Below, in pieces: positions 1 through 7,017 of a DNA stretch of 64,000 nucleotides. Position numbers and translations under genes: made by a program. Within the stretch, counting starts at the first letter, position 1. Each line of letters begins with the position of its first letter. Below the pieces are notes generated by a model. That model made no database searches, had not been told where the DNA came from, and saw only the letters and a program-made list of their open reading frames with translations. This DNA is from Vibrio crassostreae (lineage in GTDB: Bacteria > Pseudomonadota > Gammaproteobacteria > Enterobacterales > Vibrionaceae). Location: positions 124,001 to 188,000 of the forward strand of contig NZ_AP025478.1 of assembly GCF_024347415.1 (NCBI RefSeq), written 5' to 3'.

Positions 1-72
1 TTGATCGACGAAGCGCCGAGTACGCTGCGTGACTACATGAAGCGACGCGGGTTAACCCTTAAATTAGCTTAA
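1..72 (+). CDS. 3' end of an unidentified CDS (partial)
   Basis: The frame open from the first base encodes 23 residues ending GLTLKLA and stops with TAA at 70-72. The start lies outside the window. The tail is basic (MKRRG) but too short to assign. It converges on the toxin gene on the other strand, leaving only 3 bases between the two stop codons, and both stops sit inside one palindromic terminator. A translated C-terminal tail is likely because the frame ends exactly at the shared terminator. Confidence 0.45.
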   Translation: MIDEAPSTLRDYMKRRGLTLKLA

Positions 73-79
73 GGGTTAA
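52..79. terminator. bidirectional terminator-like palindrome
   Basis: A perfect 11-bp inverted repeat (TTAACCCTTAA at 52-62, its complement at 69-79) with a 6-base loop. It contains the stop codons of both converging genes. The stem is AT-rich, so terminator strength is uncertain. Confidence 0.5.
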
Positions 80-378
80 GAGAGTTGTGAAAAGTGCTTG
101 GCAGGTGACATGTGCTTACCAAGAACGGCTGCAATCACAATGTGATTTTGCTTTTGGATGTAATAAATCACATGGTGCTTTAAAGGAAACCGGAAGTAGT
201 TTTTTCCCAGTTCAGAAACTTCTATGCCAAGCAGCTGGTTGTTCGCCAGTAATTCCATTGATTGCTTGAGCTCTGAAAAGTAAGTCGTCCATTGTGTTTG
301 CCCCCATCGCTCTAATGTATAGCGACGAATCTCAATGAGATCAGATTGCGCTGCAGAAGAAAGCTTGTAGTGCATCAT
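76..378 (-). CDS. RelE/ParE-family toxin
   Basis: A 100-residue protein with the ParE/RelE layout: an N-terminal helix with DLIEIRRYTLERWG, then strands ending in the HHVIYYIQ and IVIAAVLGKHM segments. Family members act as gyrase poisons or ribosome-dependent RNases and are neutralised by the partner. The gene follows the antitoxin with a 1-base TAATG overlap, so translation is probably coupled. Two adjacent Met codons could be the start. The partner is of Phd/YefM type, which is usual for RelE/ParE toxins. Which biochemical target applies cannot be told from sequence alone. Confidence 0.85.
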   Translation of the reverse strand: MMHYKLSSAAQSDLIEIRRYTLERWGQTQWTTYFSELKQSMELLANNQLLGIEVSELGKNYFRFPLKHHVIYYIQKQNHIVIAAVLGKHMSPAKHFSQLS

Positions 379-638
379 TAATCAAATTTACCTTGGTTAA
401 GTGCGTTCATGAAGTCGTTACCGTCGACCAGGTTATCTGATAGAGCATCGGCCTCTGCTTGTTCGAAGCGTGATTTCACCACCATCAATTTGAGTGCTTC
501 AAGTTGTTCATATTCTTCACAAGACATCATCACCGCAACGGGTGAACCGTTCTTATTAATTTGTACAGGTTCACGTTGAACCTTCATCAGTAAGTCACCA
601 AATTTGGTTTTAGCTGTATTAGCAGTAAGTGATTGCAT
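378..638 (-). CDS. Phd/YefM-family antitoxin
   Basis: 86 residues from the ATG at 638, chosen because AGGAGA lies just upstream. An upstream extension to 752 is open but lacks a ribosome site. The N-terminus (TANTAKTKFGDLLMKVQREPVQINKNG) is the DNA-binding Phd fold, with the typical SPVAVMMSCEEYEQLEAL segment. The acidic C-terminus (AEADALSDNLVDGNDF) would wrap the toxin. It is the first gene of the pair and presumably autoregulates the promoter together with the toxin. Confidence 0.88.
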   Translation of the reverse strand: MQSLTANTAKTKFGDLLMKVQREPVQINKNGSPVAVMMSCEEYEQLEALKLMVVKSRFEQAEADALSDNLVDGNDFMNALNQGKFD

Positions 639-723
639 AATATTCTCCTTTTCGTTCATTATAAACGAATCGAACGATTTAACCAATTTGTATGATTCTG
701 TGATTGAAGGTAATCTGATGTAG

Positions 724-751
724 TGTCCATAAAGGTGTAACTTTATGGACA
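724..751. repeat. perfect 11-bp inverted repeat upstream of resolvase
   Basis: TGTCCATAAAG at 724-734 pairs with CTTTATGGACA at 741-751 across a 6-base spacer. It lies between the divergent antitoxin and resolvase genes. It could be an outer res subsite, an operator or a stem-loop. Confidence 0.6.
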
Positions 752-796
752 TTGCTCACAATCATCTAATAACTGTTCAGTTAGTCTTTATAATTT

Positions 797-842
797 AAAG
801 TGAACATGTACACTTGTGTGTCAATATCTTTAAGTTCACTTT
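797..842. promoter_or_regulatory. candidate resolution (res) subsites / recombinase operator
   Basis: An 18-bp near-perfect palindrome (AAGTGAACATGTACACTT, 798-815) is followed by a 9-bp inverted pair AAAGTGAAC (797-805) and GTTCACTTT (834-842), ending 12 bases before the resolvase start. Serine resolvases usually bind palindromic subsites immediately upstream of their own gene. The assignment rests on position and symmetry. Confidence 0.5.
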
Positions 843-853
843 TAGGCCATTTT

Positions 854-1411
854 ATGAAAATTGGTTATGCTCGTGTTAGCACCCAAGACCAAACGCTCGA
901 TGTTCAACTTGAACAACTTAAACGTATTGGTTGTGACAAAATTTACCAAGAGCAAGCGAGCGGTAAATCCTCTGATAGAGAACAGCTTAACCTGTTGCTG
1001 GATTTTGCAAGGGAGGGAGATGTTATTCATGTTACCAAAGTCGACCGCATTGCTCGAAATACCATCGATGCTTTGCAAATTGCTGATCAGCTAGCGAAAA
1101 AGAAAGCCGGTTTAGTCTTTCATGATTTGGGGGATTTAGATATCAATAGCGATGTAGGTCGAGTTATTTACACTACCATATCGGCGTTTGCTGAAATGGA
1201 AAGAAAACGAATCTTACAGCGCTGTAATGAGGGAAGGGAGCGTGCACGCTCTGAAGGAAGGCATCTTGGCCGATTTCCTAATAAGACGCTTCATACACGT
1301 ATTCAAGAGCTTGCAGAGCAAGGTATGAATAAACATGCGATCAGTAAAGAGTTAGAATGCAGTCGAACTACTGTTTATAAAGTTCTAGAAGGTGTAAAGA
1401 TAAATAGTTGA
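854..1411 (+). CDS. serine recombinase (resolvase/invertase family)
   Basis: 185 residues from the ATG at 854. An earlier in-frame Met at 800 would put the start inside the palindromic site. The N-terminus MKIGYARVSTQDQ carries the catalytic Ser9 with Arg7. ISAFAEMERKRILQRCNEGRERARSEG is the linking E helix. The C-terminal helix-turn-helix is NKHAISKELECSRTTVYKVL. This is the length of Tn3-type resolvases and Gin/Hin invertases. On a plasmid it would resolve multimers or cointegrates. Adjacent palindromes support local site-specific action. Confidence 0.9.
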   Translation: MKIGYARVSTQDQTLDVQLEQLKRIGCDKIYQEQASGKSSDREQLNLLLDFAREGDVIHVTKVDRIARNTIDALQIADQLAKKKAGLVFHDLGDLDINSDVGRVIYTTISAFAEMERKRILQRCNEGRERARSEGRHLGRFPNKTLHTRIQELAEQGMNKHAISKELECSRTTVYKVLEGVKINS

Positions 1412-1582
1412 CACCTGTTACGTTACGCGTTACATTGCAAGGGTTGCAAATACCGACCTCTATGTGAACTGCGTAGGCAAAATATATTCAATAGCTAGGT
1501 ACGAGTTCTTTGATAACAAAAAAAATTAAAAGGAATATCAAATGGATATCATTAGCTTAATGAAAATATTTAACAACTGCCT

Positions 1583-1903
1583 ATGGAAGATCTCATTTTG
1601 GCTATCAAAAATTTTTCGCATAAAGGGCTTAAGCAATTTTACTATGACGGAAACGAAAGTGGCTTAAATCCAAATCACATCGATAGCATTGCGTTTATAC
1701 TGGATGCTGTAGAAGCTTCACACCACCCTAAAGATCTGAAAGCAATTTATAGAGATAAATTTTCTGAAAAGAAAGGTTCTGGTAAAGGGGTTTACAGTAT
1801 AAAAGTTAATGGAAATTGGCGAATAACTTTTCAAATACAAGATGAAGGCGCTGAATTTCTTGATTATATCGATTATCACGGGAAAAAAATAAAAGCCCGA
1901 TAG
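1583..1903 (+). CDS. higB: HigB-type toxin
   Basis: 106 residues with the HigB/RelE-fold signature: FSHKGLKQFYYDG near the start, HPKDLKAIYRDKF mid-protein and the GVYSIKVNGNWRITFQI strand, then a C-terminal YHGKKIKAR. HigB toxins cleave mRNA on the ribosome. Toxin-before-antitoxin order is the typical higBA arrangement, and the partner starts 90 bases downstream. No strong ribosome site is visible before this ATG. Confidence 0.85.
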   Translation: MEDLILAIKNFSHKGLKQFYYDGNESGLNPNHIDSIAFILDAVEASHHPKDLKAIYRDKFSEKKGSGKGVYSIKVNGNWRITFQIQDEGAEFLDYIDYHGKKIKAR

Positions 1904-1992
1904 CTGCCTAATAAAAGATTAGGTTACGGGTCACTATACATGTGACCTTAGCCTATCTCGTTACATACAAGATAGGCTTTAGGAGAGTAGAA

Positions 1993-2292
1993 ATGAGAAT
2001 GACGAGAAAACCATCACATCCAGGTAAGTTTTTTAAACACACTATTTTGGATGAAAGAGGAATATCAATTACCGAAGCAGCAGTGAACTTAGGTGTAACA
2101 AGAAAAGCACTCAGTGAATTTGTTAATGGTAAAGCCAAATGCTCACATGCAATGGCTAGACGCCTAGCAGAAACGACCGGAACTGGCGTTGGCATTTGGA
2201 TTATGATGCAAGCTAAATTAGATACTTGGGAAGCTGAAAGCATGGAAATAGAAACACCAATTATCCCATTTAAAACACAAGCTCAAGCTTAA
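1993..2292 (+). CDS. higA: HigA-type antitoxin (XRE family)
   Basis: 99 residues from the ATG at 1993, preceded by AGGAGAG at 1981-1987. The 1942 alternative has no such site. The protein opens with RKPSHPGKFFKHTILDERGISITEAAVNLGVTRKALS, the characteristic HigA helix-turn-helix, then NGKAKCSHAMARRLAETTGTG. It neutralises HigB and represses the promoter. The cistron is closed by the strong terminator at 2346-2375. Confidence 0.9.
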   Translation: MRMTRKPSHPGKFFKHTILDERGISITEAAVNLGVTRKALSEFVNGKAKCSHAMARRLAETTGTGVGIWIMMQAKLDTWEAESMEIETPIIPFKTQAQA

Positions 2293-2345
2293 TTTTTAAT
2301 GAGAAAAATATAAAGAACACCAAATAGTAAAAGTAGAATCCCAAT

Positions 2346-2375
2346 AAAAACGACTCTCAATAAGGAGTCGTTTTT
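2346..2375 (+). terminator. intrinsic terminator after higBA
   Basis: AAAAACGACTC (2346-2356) and its exact complement GAGTCGTTTTT (2365-2375) form an 11-bp stem with an 8-base loop and a terminal T run. A and T tracts on both sides allow function in either direction. Confidence 0.8.
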
Positions 2376-2393
2376 GTATTTAATGCACAATAT

Positions 2394-3201
2394 GGGTTCT
2401 GTCGCAAACTTTTTTTACATCGGTTAAGATTCGCCCAGTTTCCTCTTACAAATCAGAATCATGATGTTTAAAGGTTGTCACTTTCCTTCCGAAGTTATTC
2501 TTGAAACCGTTCGCTACTATATTGCTTACAAGCTCAGTTATCGTGAAATTGAAGAGATTCAGAGGGAGCGAGGAGTAACGGTTGATCACGCAACGATTAA
2601 CCGTTGGGTTCTTAAGTTTTCACCAATTTTAGAGCACAAGGCAAGGCGTCGGAAGAAGCCTGTATCTGGCTCATGGCGTATGGACGAGACCTATATCAAA
2701 GTGAAAGGAGAATGGCTCTACTACTATCGAGCTGTCGATAAATTTGGTGAAGTCATTGATTATTACCTTAGTTACAATCGGGATGAGGCAGCTGCGAAAA
2801 CCTTTCTGAATAAGGCGATAGCTCAATACGGCCTCCCTGACAAAGTGGTGATTGACGGCAGTAAAAGCAACTACGCTGCCATCGATGCAATGAATGTCCA
2901 GCTTTGGTTAACAGGCTTCTTTATGCTGTCACTGATAGAGATATTGGATGTCAAATATCTGAACAATATCGTGGATCAAAGTCATCGCTGGGTAAAACAA
3001 AAAACCCGTCAAGCACTCGGATGGAAGTCGTTGGAGGGAGCGAAAGCTAGCCTCCACGGTAAAGAATTGTGGACGATGCTGAAACGTGACCAAATAGAAA
3101 TTGAAGGTGATACAGCCTTTGAGCGATTTTACGCGCTAGCGGAATAATTGTACCTGGAGGACGGGTCTGCCACGCCTCTAGCAATATTTGCGACAGAACC
3201 C
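2394..3201. mobile_element. IS6-family insertion sequence, 808 bp
   Basis: The element is bounded by 15-bp perfect terminal inverted repeats, GGGTTCTGTCGCAAA at 2394-2408 and its complement at 3187-3201. Size and transposase fit the IS6/IS26 family. The 8 bases outside each end differ, so there is no target duplication. This suggests a deletion, recombination or cointegrate resolution after insertion. Confidence 0.9.
2461..3147 (+). CDS. IS6-family DDE transposase
   Basis: 228 residues. An N-terminal helix-turn-helix region (YKLSYREIEEIQRERGVTVDHATINRW) precedes the DDE core: the first Asp is in WRMDETYIKV, the second in KVVIDGSKSN. The third position reads NNIVDQSH, where family members normally have Glu (NNxxEQDH). 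The C-terminal part (GWKSLEGAKASLHGKELWTML) matches the IS6 layout. The Glu-to-Asp change and the altered following residue may reduce activity. Length is normal and there is no frameshift. Confidence 0.88.
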   Translation: MMFKGCHFPSEVILETVRYYIAYKLSYREIEEIQRERGVTVDHATINRWVLKFSPILEHKARRRKKPVSGSWRMDETYIKVKGEWLYYYRAVDKFGEVIDYYLSYNRDEAAAKTFLNKAIAQYGLPDKVVIDGSKSNYAAIDAMNVQLWLTGFFMLSLIEILDVKYLNNIVDQSHRWVKQKTRQALGWKSLEGAKASLHGKELWTMLKRDQIEIEGDTAFERFYALAE

Positions 3202-3202
3202 C

Positions 3203-3335
3203 AAACAGCATTGACGCTATAAGAGATGGCCCAAGAAACATACCCCAGCATTCAGCCCTTATAAATAAAGAGCTGGCGACTCACATTGGACTTTTCTCTG
3301 AAATGGGCACAAAACCCCAGATACAAATACTGTGA
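3203..3335 (+). pseudogene. possible 3' remnant of a gene truncated by the IS6 element
   Basis: The frame running from the IS right end to TGA at 3333-3335 encodes about 43 residues of protein-like composition (DGPRNIPQHSALINKELA). It has no start of its own. I do not recognise the family. It could be chance. The rest of the stretch to 3721 shows no convincing gene, only a terminator hairpin. Confidence 0.25.
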
Positions 3336-3557
3336 GTATACTAACAATTGCTGATATGGCTTTTCAGATAGGAATTTGGGGAGGCATTTGATTTTTTGAT
3401 AGGTCAAATCTATTGGTAATTGATACGCTATTGCGTAATATTAGAGGTGTCAACACATACTGGAACTCTCTTTGAGGGTGTTGGTGTCGGAAGAGATTCC
3501 CCTAGTCAGTGAACAGGATAATCCAAGATAAAGACCAGACCAGATTTTTTATTTGTT

Positions 3558-3580
3558 AAAAGCACCTTTAGGGTGCTTTT
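3558..3580. terminator. intrinsic terminator
   Basis: AAAAGCACC (3558-3566) and GGTGCTTTT (3572-3580) form a perfect 9-bp stem with a 5-base loop and A/T tracts on both sides. It lies 140 bases downstream of the leftward pair at 3722-4266 and could end that unit. Confidence 0.7.
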
Positions 3581-3721
3581 TTCATATCTACTACTTTCTT
3601 TTAAGCACCGACTTTCCTTGAAGTCGTTGTGAAAGTATCCAGCTAACACGCTTGGCTTTACCCTTCGGTAGAGTTCCTTTACCCCAGTCGTCCACCTCAT
3701 AAGCTGAATTGACTCTAAGTT

Positions 3722-4069
3722 TCAATTTATTGGTAGTGCCATTTGGTTTAAGATAGCGTAATCAAATGCTTCCATGTAATGATAGGATTCGCCTTTCTTG
3801 GTCATGTAAGGCACAGCATAGTTATCGATAAGCTTATTTTTGATGAGATCCGGAAGTTCTATGCTGCGTTGGTATCTCTCATGACACCAGTATCGCCCTT
3901 CCTGCCTAAAAAGTATTGGCCCATTTTCTTTCTCATCAGTAAAGCAGTGATTGGCGTAACTAACATGTAGTTTTACTGAGTTACCATCAACCTCGATGTC
4001 ATGAGAGGTACTTTGTAGATGGGTTAAGTCATAAAAGTCGCCTTCAATAGTGAAACCTTTCCAAGTCAT
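3722..4069 (-). CDS. unknown protein, second gene of a coupled pair
   Basis: 115 residues with no family that I recognise. It has no signal peptide or membrane segment. The middle is rich in aromatic and polar residues (FRQEGRYWCHERYQ), with ELPDLIKNKLIDNY after it. Its ATG overlaps the stop of the upstream ribbon-helix-helix-like gene by one base (TAATG), so the two are translationally coupled. A small DNA-binding protein followed by a coupled small protein is the usual geometry of a type II toxin-antitoxin pair, but no toxin fold is evident by eye. Confidence 0.6.
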   Translation of the reverse strand: MTWKGFTIEGDFYDLTHLQSTSHDIEVDGNSVKLHVSYANHCFTDEKENGPILFRQEGRYWCHERYQRSIELPDLIKNKLIDNYAVPYMTKKGESYHYMEAFDYAILNQMALPIN

Positions 4070-4257
4070 TAACTGTCCTTAACCTTCCTCTTAGCGCTTC
4101 GCGTAAGGATTTCTCTAGCCCATTCACTAACCGACTCATGATCTTGGGCTGCAAGTTTCCACAGCGCTTTATCATTCTCTGTACATCGAATTTCTTGTTT
4201 TTTATCAAGAGTTACGTCCTGTTTAGGTCGCCCTCTTTTGCCGTTTTTAATTTTCAT
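4069..4257 (-). CDS. small ribbon-helix-helix-like DNA-binding protein
   Basis: 62 residues from the Met at 4257; a Met three codons earlier, at 4266, is the alternative start. A basic RGRPKQ segment resembling an AT-hook is followed by KKQEIRCTENDKALWKLAAQ and SVSEWAREILTRSAKRK. This strand-helix-helix pattern fits ribbon-helix-helix repressors or antitoxins. Palindromes directly upstream (4271-4342) are plausible operators. The gene is coupled to the unknown protein at 3722-4069. Confidence 0.6.
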   Translation of the reverse strand: MKIKNGKRGRPKQDVTLDKKQEIRCTENDKALWKLAAQDHESVSEWAREILTRSAKRKVKDS

Positions 4258-4270
4258 GATTTTCATTTTC

Positions 4271-4342
4271 TGTCATGACGTTATTTAAGTCAAGTCGTTT
4301 GCTTTCTATACATCAGTATGTATAGTATTTGTCATGACGTTA
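4271..4342. promoter_or_regulatory. operator cluster between divergent genes
   Basis: The 13-base sequence TGTCATGACGTTA, which contains the palindrome GTCATGAC, occurs twice in direct orientation (4271-4283 and 4330-4342). Between the copies lies a 20-bp palindrome, CTATACAT (4306-4313) and ATGTATAG (4318-4325). The cluster separates the leftward repressor-like gene from the rightward membrane protein gene, which fits autoregulation of both. Confidence 0.55.
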
Positions 4343-4373
4343 AATTGATCTCATATCGTAGGGAATGGAGAAC

Positions 4374-4610
4374 ATGCTTTTTGAATTTTTTGATTGGAAA
4401 GTTAAGACTGGAATAATTATTACCGTTGCTCTTATGTTAGGTAGCGTTATTAGTTTCATTATTGCGTGGACATCACCAGTACCAACGGATGCATTGTCAG
4501 CCGTAACTAAATATCTAAATTATCGTTGGTTTGCTTTCTTTGCTGTTAGCACATTGTCTATGGGAGCGGCAACAATGAAGTATCACGATAAAGCATTAAG
4601 ACGCTGCTAA
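4374..4610 (+). CDS. small membrane protein, unknown
   Basis: 78 residues from the Met at 4374, preferred because GGAG sits just upstream; the Met at 4365 is also in frame. Two hydrophobic segments (about residues 13-34 and 50-65) with a short polar loop suggest a two-pass inner-membrane protein. The tail is basic (KYHDKALRRC). No family is recognised. It is the first of three small rightward genes, the last of which is cut by an IS. Confidence 0.5.
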   Translation: MLFEFFDWKVKTGIIITVALMLGSVISFIIAWTSPVPTDALSAVTKYLNYRWFAFFAVSTLSMGAATMKYHDKALRRC

Positions 4611-4620
4611 TAGATAAAGT

Positions 4621-4794
4621 ATGCGAAAAATAAGAGATTGGAAAATTGGTTCGACCACATTTATTAAAGACTATTTAGCGGCTAATCCAGATTCGATGAT
4701 CTACGTTCCTGCTAAGGAAAATATATGGTTACAGATTCCTTCAAGCCGTGTTTTCTTGGTGAAGTTAAAGCCGGTGAGTTTGTTGATGCTTTAA
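4621..4794 (+). CDS. small hypothetical protein (57 aa)
   Basis: The ATG at 4621 lies 10 bases after the preceding stop, and the frame runs to TAA at 4792-4794. The composition is protein-like (DWKIGSTTFIKDYLAANPDS, then IYVPAKENIWLQIP). The function is unknown. Tight spacing suggests one transcript with its neighbours. Confidence 0.4.
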   Translation: MRKIRDWKIGSTTFIKDYLAANPDSMIYVPAKENIWLQIPSSRVFLVKLKPVSLLML

Positions 4795-4989
4795 TCACTG
4801 TTTTTGGAACATTTAACGAGGGTGAAAACAAAAATGACTGACAAATTTAAGTATTTCATAATAGTTAGCCAGGATAGTGAAGAGGTAGAGCGTTCAGAAG
4901 GGACTATTGCGTATTTTGCTAATCCAGTAGGCAAAGGTGATACAGTCTATTGGGATCATGAAAATGGGAGCTGTGGAGGTGTTATAAAA

Positions 4990-6016
4990 TGTGTGATTCA
5001 TAGACATCCTTTCAACTATACTGGGTGTCTATGGACAGAGAAATCCAACAAAGACTACAGTGGGTAAAAATGTATGAGGAATGTGGTGATGCAGGCCTCG
5101 TATGTCGACGCTGTGGTATTTCCAGACCAACATTACGCAAGTGGGCTAAGCGATATAAGCAGTGTGGAATCGCTGGTCTAGAAAGCCAGAGCAGACGCCC
5201 TCATTCATCTCCAGATACCAAACTCACTGATGAGCTAAGAGCATTGATCCTTACGATGCGTGAGAAACGCAATTTAGGGGCGCGGCGTTTACAAACGGAA
5301 TTAATCCGACTTCACCAAATACACCTAAGCACAGCGACACTCCATAAAGTTTTATCTGAAGCATCAGTCAAACCCATCGTAACTTACCGACGCAAAAAAG
5401 ATTTCCAAAGATATGAGCGCCCAATTCCTGGTGATAGAGTCCAGATGGACACCTGTAAAATAGCGCCTGGAATTTATCAGTACACAGCTATTGATGACTG
5501 CTCTCGCTATCGGGTTCTAAGGTGCTACTCTCAGCGCACAGCAGCAAATACAGTCGACTTTATCGATTGTGTCGTGGAAGAGATGCCATTTCCTATCCAG
5601 CGTATTCAGACGGACAGAGGGCGTGAATTCTTTGCTGAGAAAGTCCAGAAACAACTCATGATTTATGGGATCAAGTTTCGCCCAAATAAGCCTGGCTCAC
5701 CTCACTTGAATGGCAAAGTGGAACGCTCGCAGAAAACAGATAAAAGTGAGTTCTATCCGACCATAGATATCTCTGTGGGGCTGGAAGAACTGGATCTGCT
5801 ACTAGCTGAATGGCAACACTACTACAACTGGGAACGGCCCCACAGCTCGTTAAATGGGCTAACCCCGATAGACAGGATTACTGAGATATCTGATCAAACT
5901 CCTTTGTCTGAAGAGGTATCTCAACACTACCAGATCAAGAAAGAGCGGTTTCAAGAGCAGAATTACAAGCTCGATCTTCAGCTAAGAAAATTGAAACCAT
6001 CTCTATGAATCACACA
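4990..6016. mobile_element. IS481-family element, copy 1 (1027 bp)
   Basis: The ends read TGTGTGATTCATAGA (from 4990) and its complement (to 6016). The element is flanked by the exact 7-bp direct duplication TATAAAA (4983-4989 and 6017-6023). One full-length transposase fills it. A second copy at 10048-12785 lets the boundaries be checked by comparison. Confidence 0.92.
5025..6008 (+). CDS. IS481-family transposase, copy 1
   Basis: 327 residues. Two N-terminal helix-turn-helix regions (CRRCGISRPTLRKWAKRYK and LSTATLHKVL) precede the integrase core. The catalytic triad is visible as QMDTCKIAPG, QTDRGREF and NGKVERSQKTDK. The C-terminal WERPHSSLNGLTP is typical of rve-type transposases. The start is taken as the GTG at 5025 because the other copy has ATG at the same place; an ATG lies two codons on. 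The gene is intact. Confidence 0.9.
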   Translation: MSMDREIQQRLQWVKMYEECGDAGLVCRRCGISRPTLRKWAKRYKQCGIAGLESQSRRPHSSPDTKLTDELRALILTMREKRNLGARRLQTELIRLHQIHLSTATLHKVLSEASVKPIVTYRRKKDFQRYERPIPGDRVQMDTCKIAPGIYQYTAIDDCSRYRVLRCYSQRTAANTVDFIDCVVEEMPFPIQRIQTDRGREFFAEKVQKQLMIYGIKFRPNKPGSPHLNGKVERSQKTDKSEFYPTIDISVGLEELDLLLAEWQHYYNWERPHSSLNGLTPIDRITEISDQTPLSEEVSQHYQIKKERFQEQNYKLDLQLRKLKPSL

Positions 6017-6173
6017 TATAAAAGTAGTAGAGCACCACCCTACTGTATCTATTCTTATTGTTAAAAAAATAGACTAGAGCCCCCTGCTCTTACTAGATGT
6101 GCTTGTTTTCGTGAGCATATTAACTAATAGAAAAATGTTTATAGAAGTAATCACTCTCCTTAGTAGTGTCCCC

Positions 6174-6755
6174 TTACTTCTCACGATGCAGTAAAAGGTG
6201 AATGACTTCATCTTTATCTTCACTAACAATTTCAACGCGATAAATCCCTTTGGCTTGCAGTGCTTTAATTAACAATTTCAATCGATGGGTTTTCACTGTC
6301 ATGGCCAATGGCTTTATTTGATTGCTGTCTTCATCAAATCCTTGCTCAACGCTTTTTTCTTTCATGTAGAGAGTGTCTCGTTCAATCTCTTTTTCTATAT
6401 CTTCCAGCAGCGATGGGAATTGATACTGCTCAAATAATTCCGTTAACATGATATAGAGTTCGTCAGCCTGTGAGAATTTGGCTTGATACTCGAGATTCAG
6501 TCGATTGATATCCCATAGTTTTGCTTCAAGGTTACCTGTTCCACTGCGGCCAATACTGAGCATTGTTTTTAGTTCATTTTTACATGTCGAAAACTGAGGG
6601 CGCTTTACTTTTGGTTTGATGAACTTTACTAACAGCTCGTTTCTTCTTTTAGTTGTCCAAAATCCGCCTTGCTGACTCATCGTGCAATACAGTCCGAGAA
6701 GTGAATTTGTTACAAGTTCATCAAGGGCTTGATAGTGTTTAAGGTTCCGACTCAT
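6174..6755 (-). CDS. hypothetical protein near the partition locus
   Basis: 193 residues, mostly helical and charged, with no recognised family. Visible elements are a Gly-rich short segment (SIGRSGTGNLEAKLWDINRL) and a long helical stretch (ELYIMLTELFEQYQFPSLLEDIEKEIE). It is divergent from parA, with about 260 bases between the two starts. A replication, incompatibility or regulatory role is possible from position only. No clear ribosome site precedes the ATG. Confidence 0.55.
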   Translation of the reverse strand: MSRNLKHYQALDELVTNSLLGLYCTMSQQGGFWTTKRRNELLVKFIKPKVKRPQFSTCKNELKTMLSIGRSGTGNLEAKLWDINRLNLEYQAKFSQADELYIMLTELFEQYQFPSLLEDIEKEIERDTLYMKEKSVEQGFDEDSNQIKPLAMTVKTHRLKLLIKALQAKGIYRVEIVSEDKDEVIHLLLHREK

Positions 6756-6911
6756 GAGTTTATTCTATCTAGATAACTGAAGCCTTAGTTTATCAGAAAA
6801 GTAGCGTTAACATCTTAGAGAGGCGTATCACGATAATTGGAATTTGATAAAAGATCTCATAAGTTATTCGGTAGTTACCCCCTGAAATTGTGTATAAATT
6901 ATGACCGCTCA

Positions 6912-6927
6912 ATTTTGCATGCAAAAT
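6912..6927. promoter_or_regulatory. 16-bp palindrome upstream of parA (candidate parS/operator)
   Basis: ATTTTGCATGCAAAAT is a perfect palindrome 90 bases before parA. The same 14-bp core recurs at 13188-13201 and 13302-13315 and was not seen elsewhere in the window. It is a plausible ParB centromere site or ParA/ParB operator. Confidence 0.5.
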
Positions 6928-7017
6928 CTTATTTTTTCTTATTGACCTTTTAATGGCTTGTCCGTAGTATTAACCTTGTAATCAGGCGTTAACGCCAGTC
7001 TCAAAGGAGTAATACTA

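Larger units (their letters stand above)
4834..6077 (+). pseudogene. small gene interrupted by the IS481 element
   Basis: Removing the IS and one copy of the 7-bp duplication joins 4834-4989 in frame to 6024-6077. The restored protein has 69 residues, starting MTDKFKYFIIVSQDSEEVER and ending VSILIVKKID. Frame restoration across the insertion is exact, so the gene was intact before the event. The family is unknown. The interrupted form would end in residues encoded by the IS. Confidence 0.7.
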
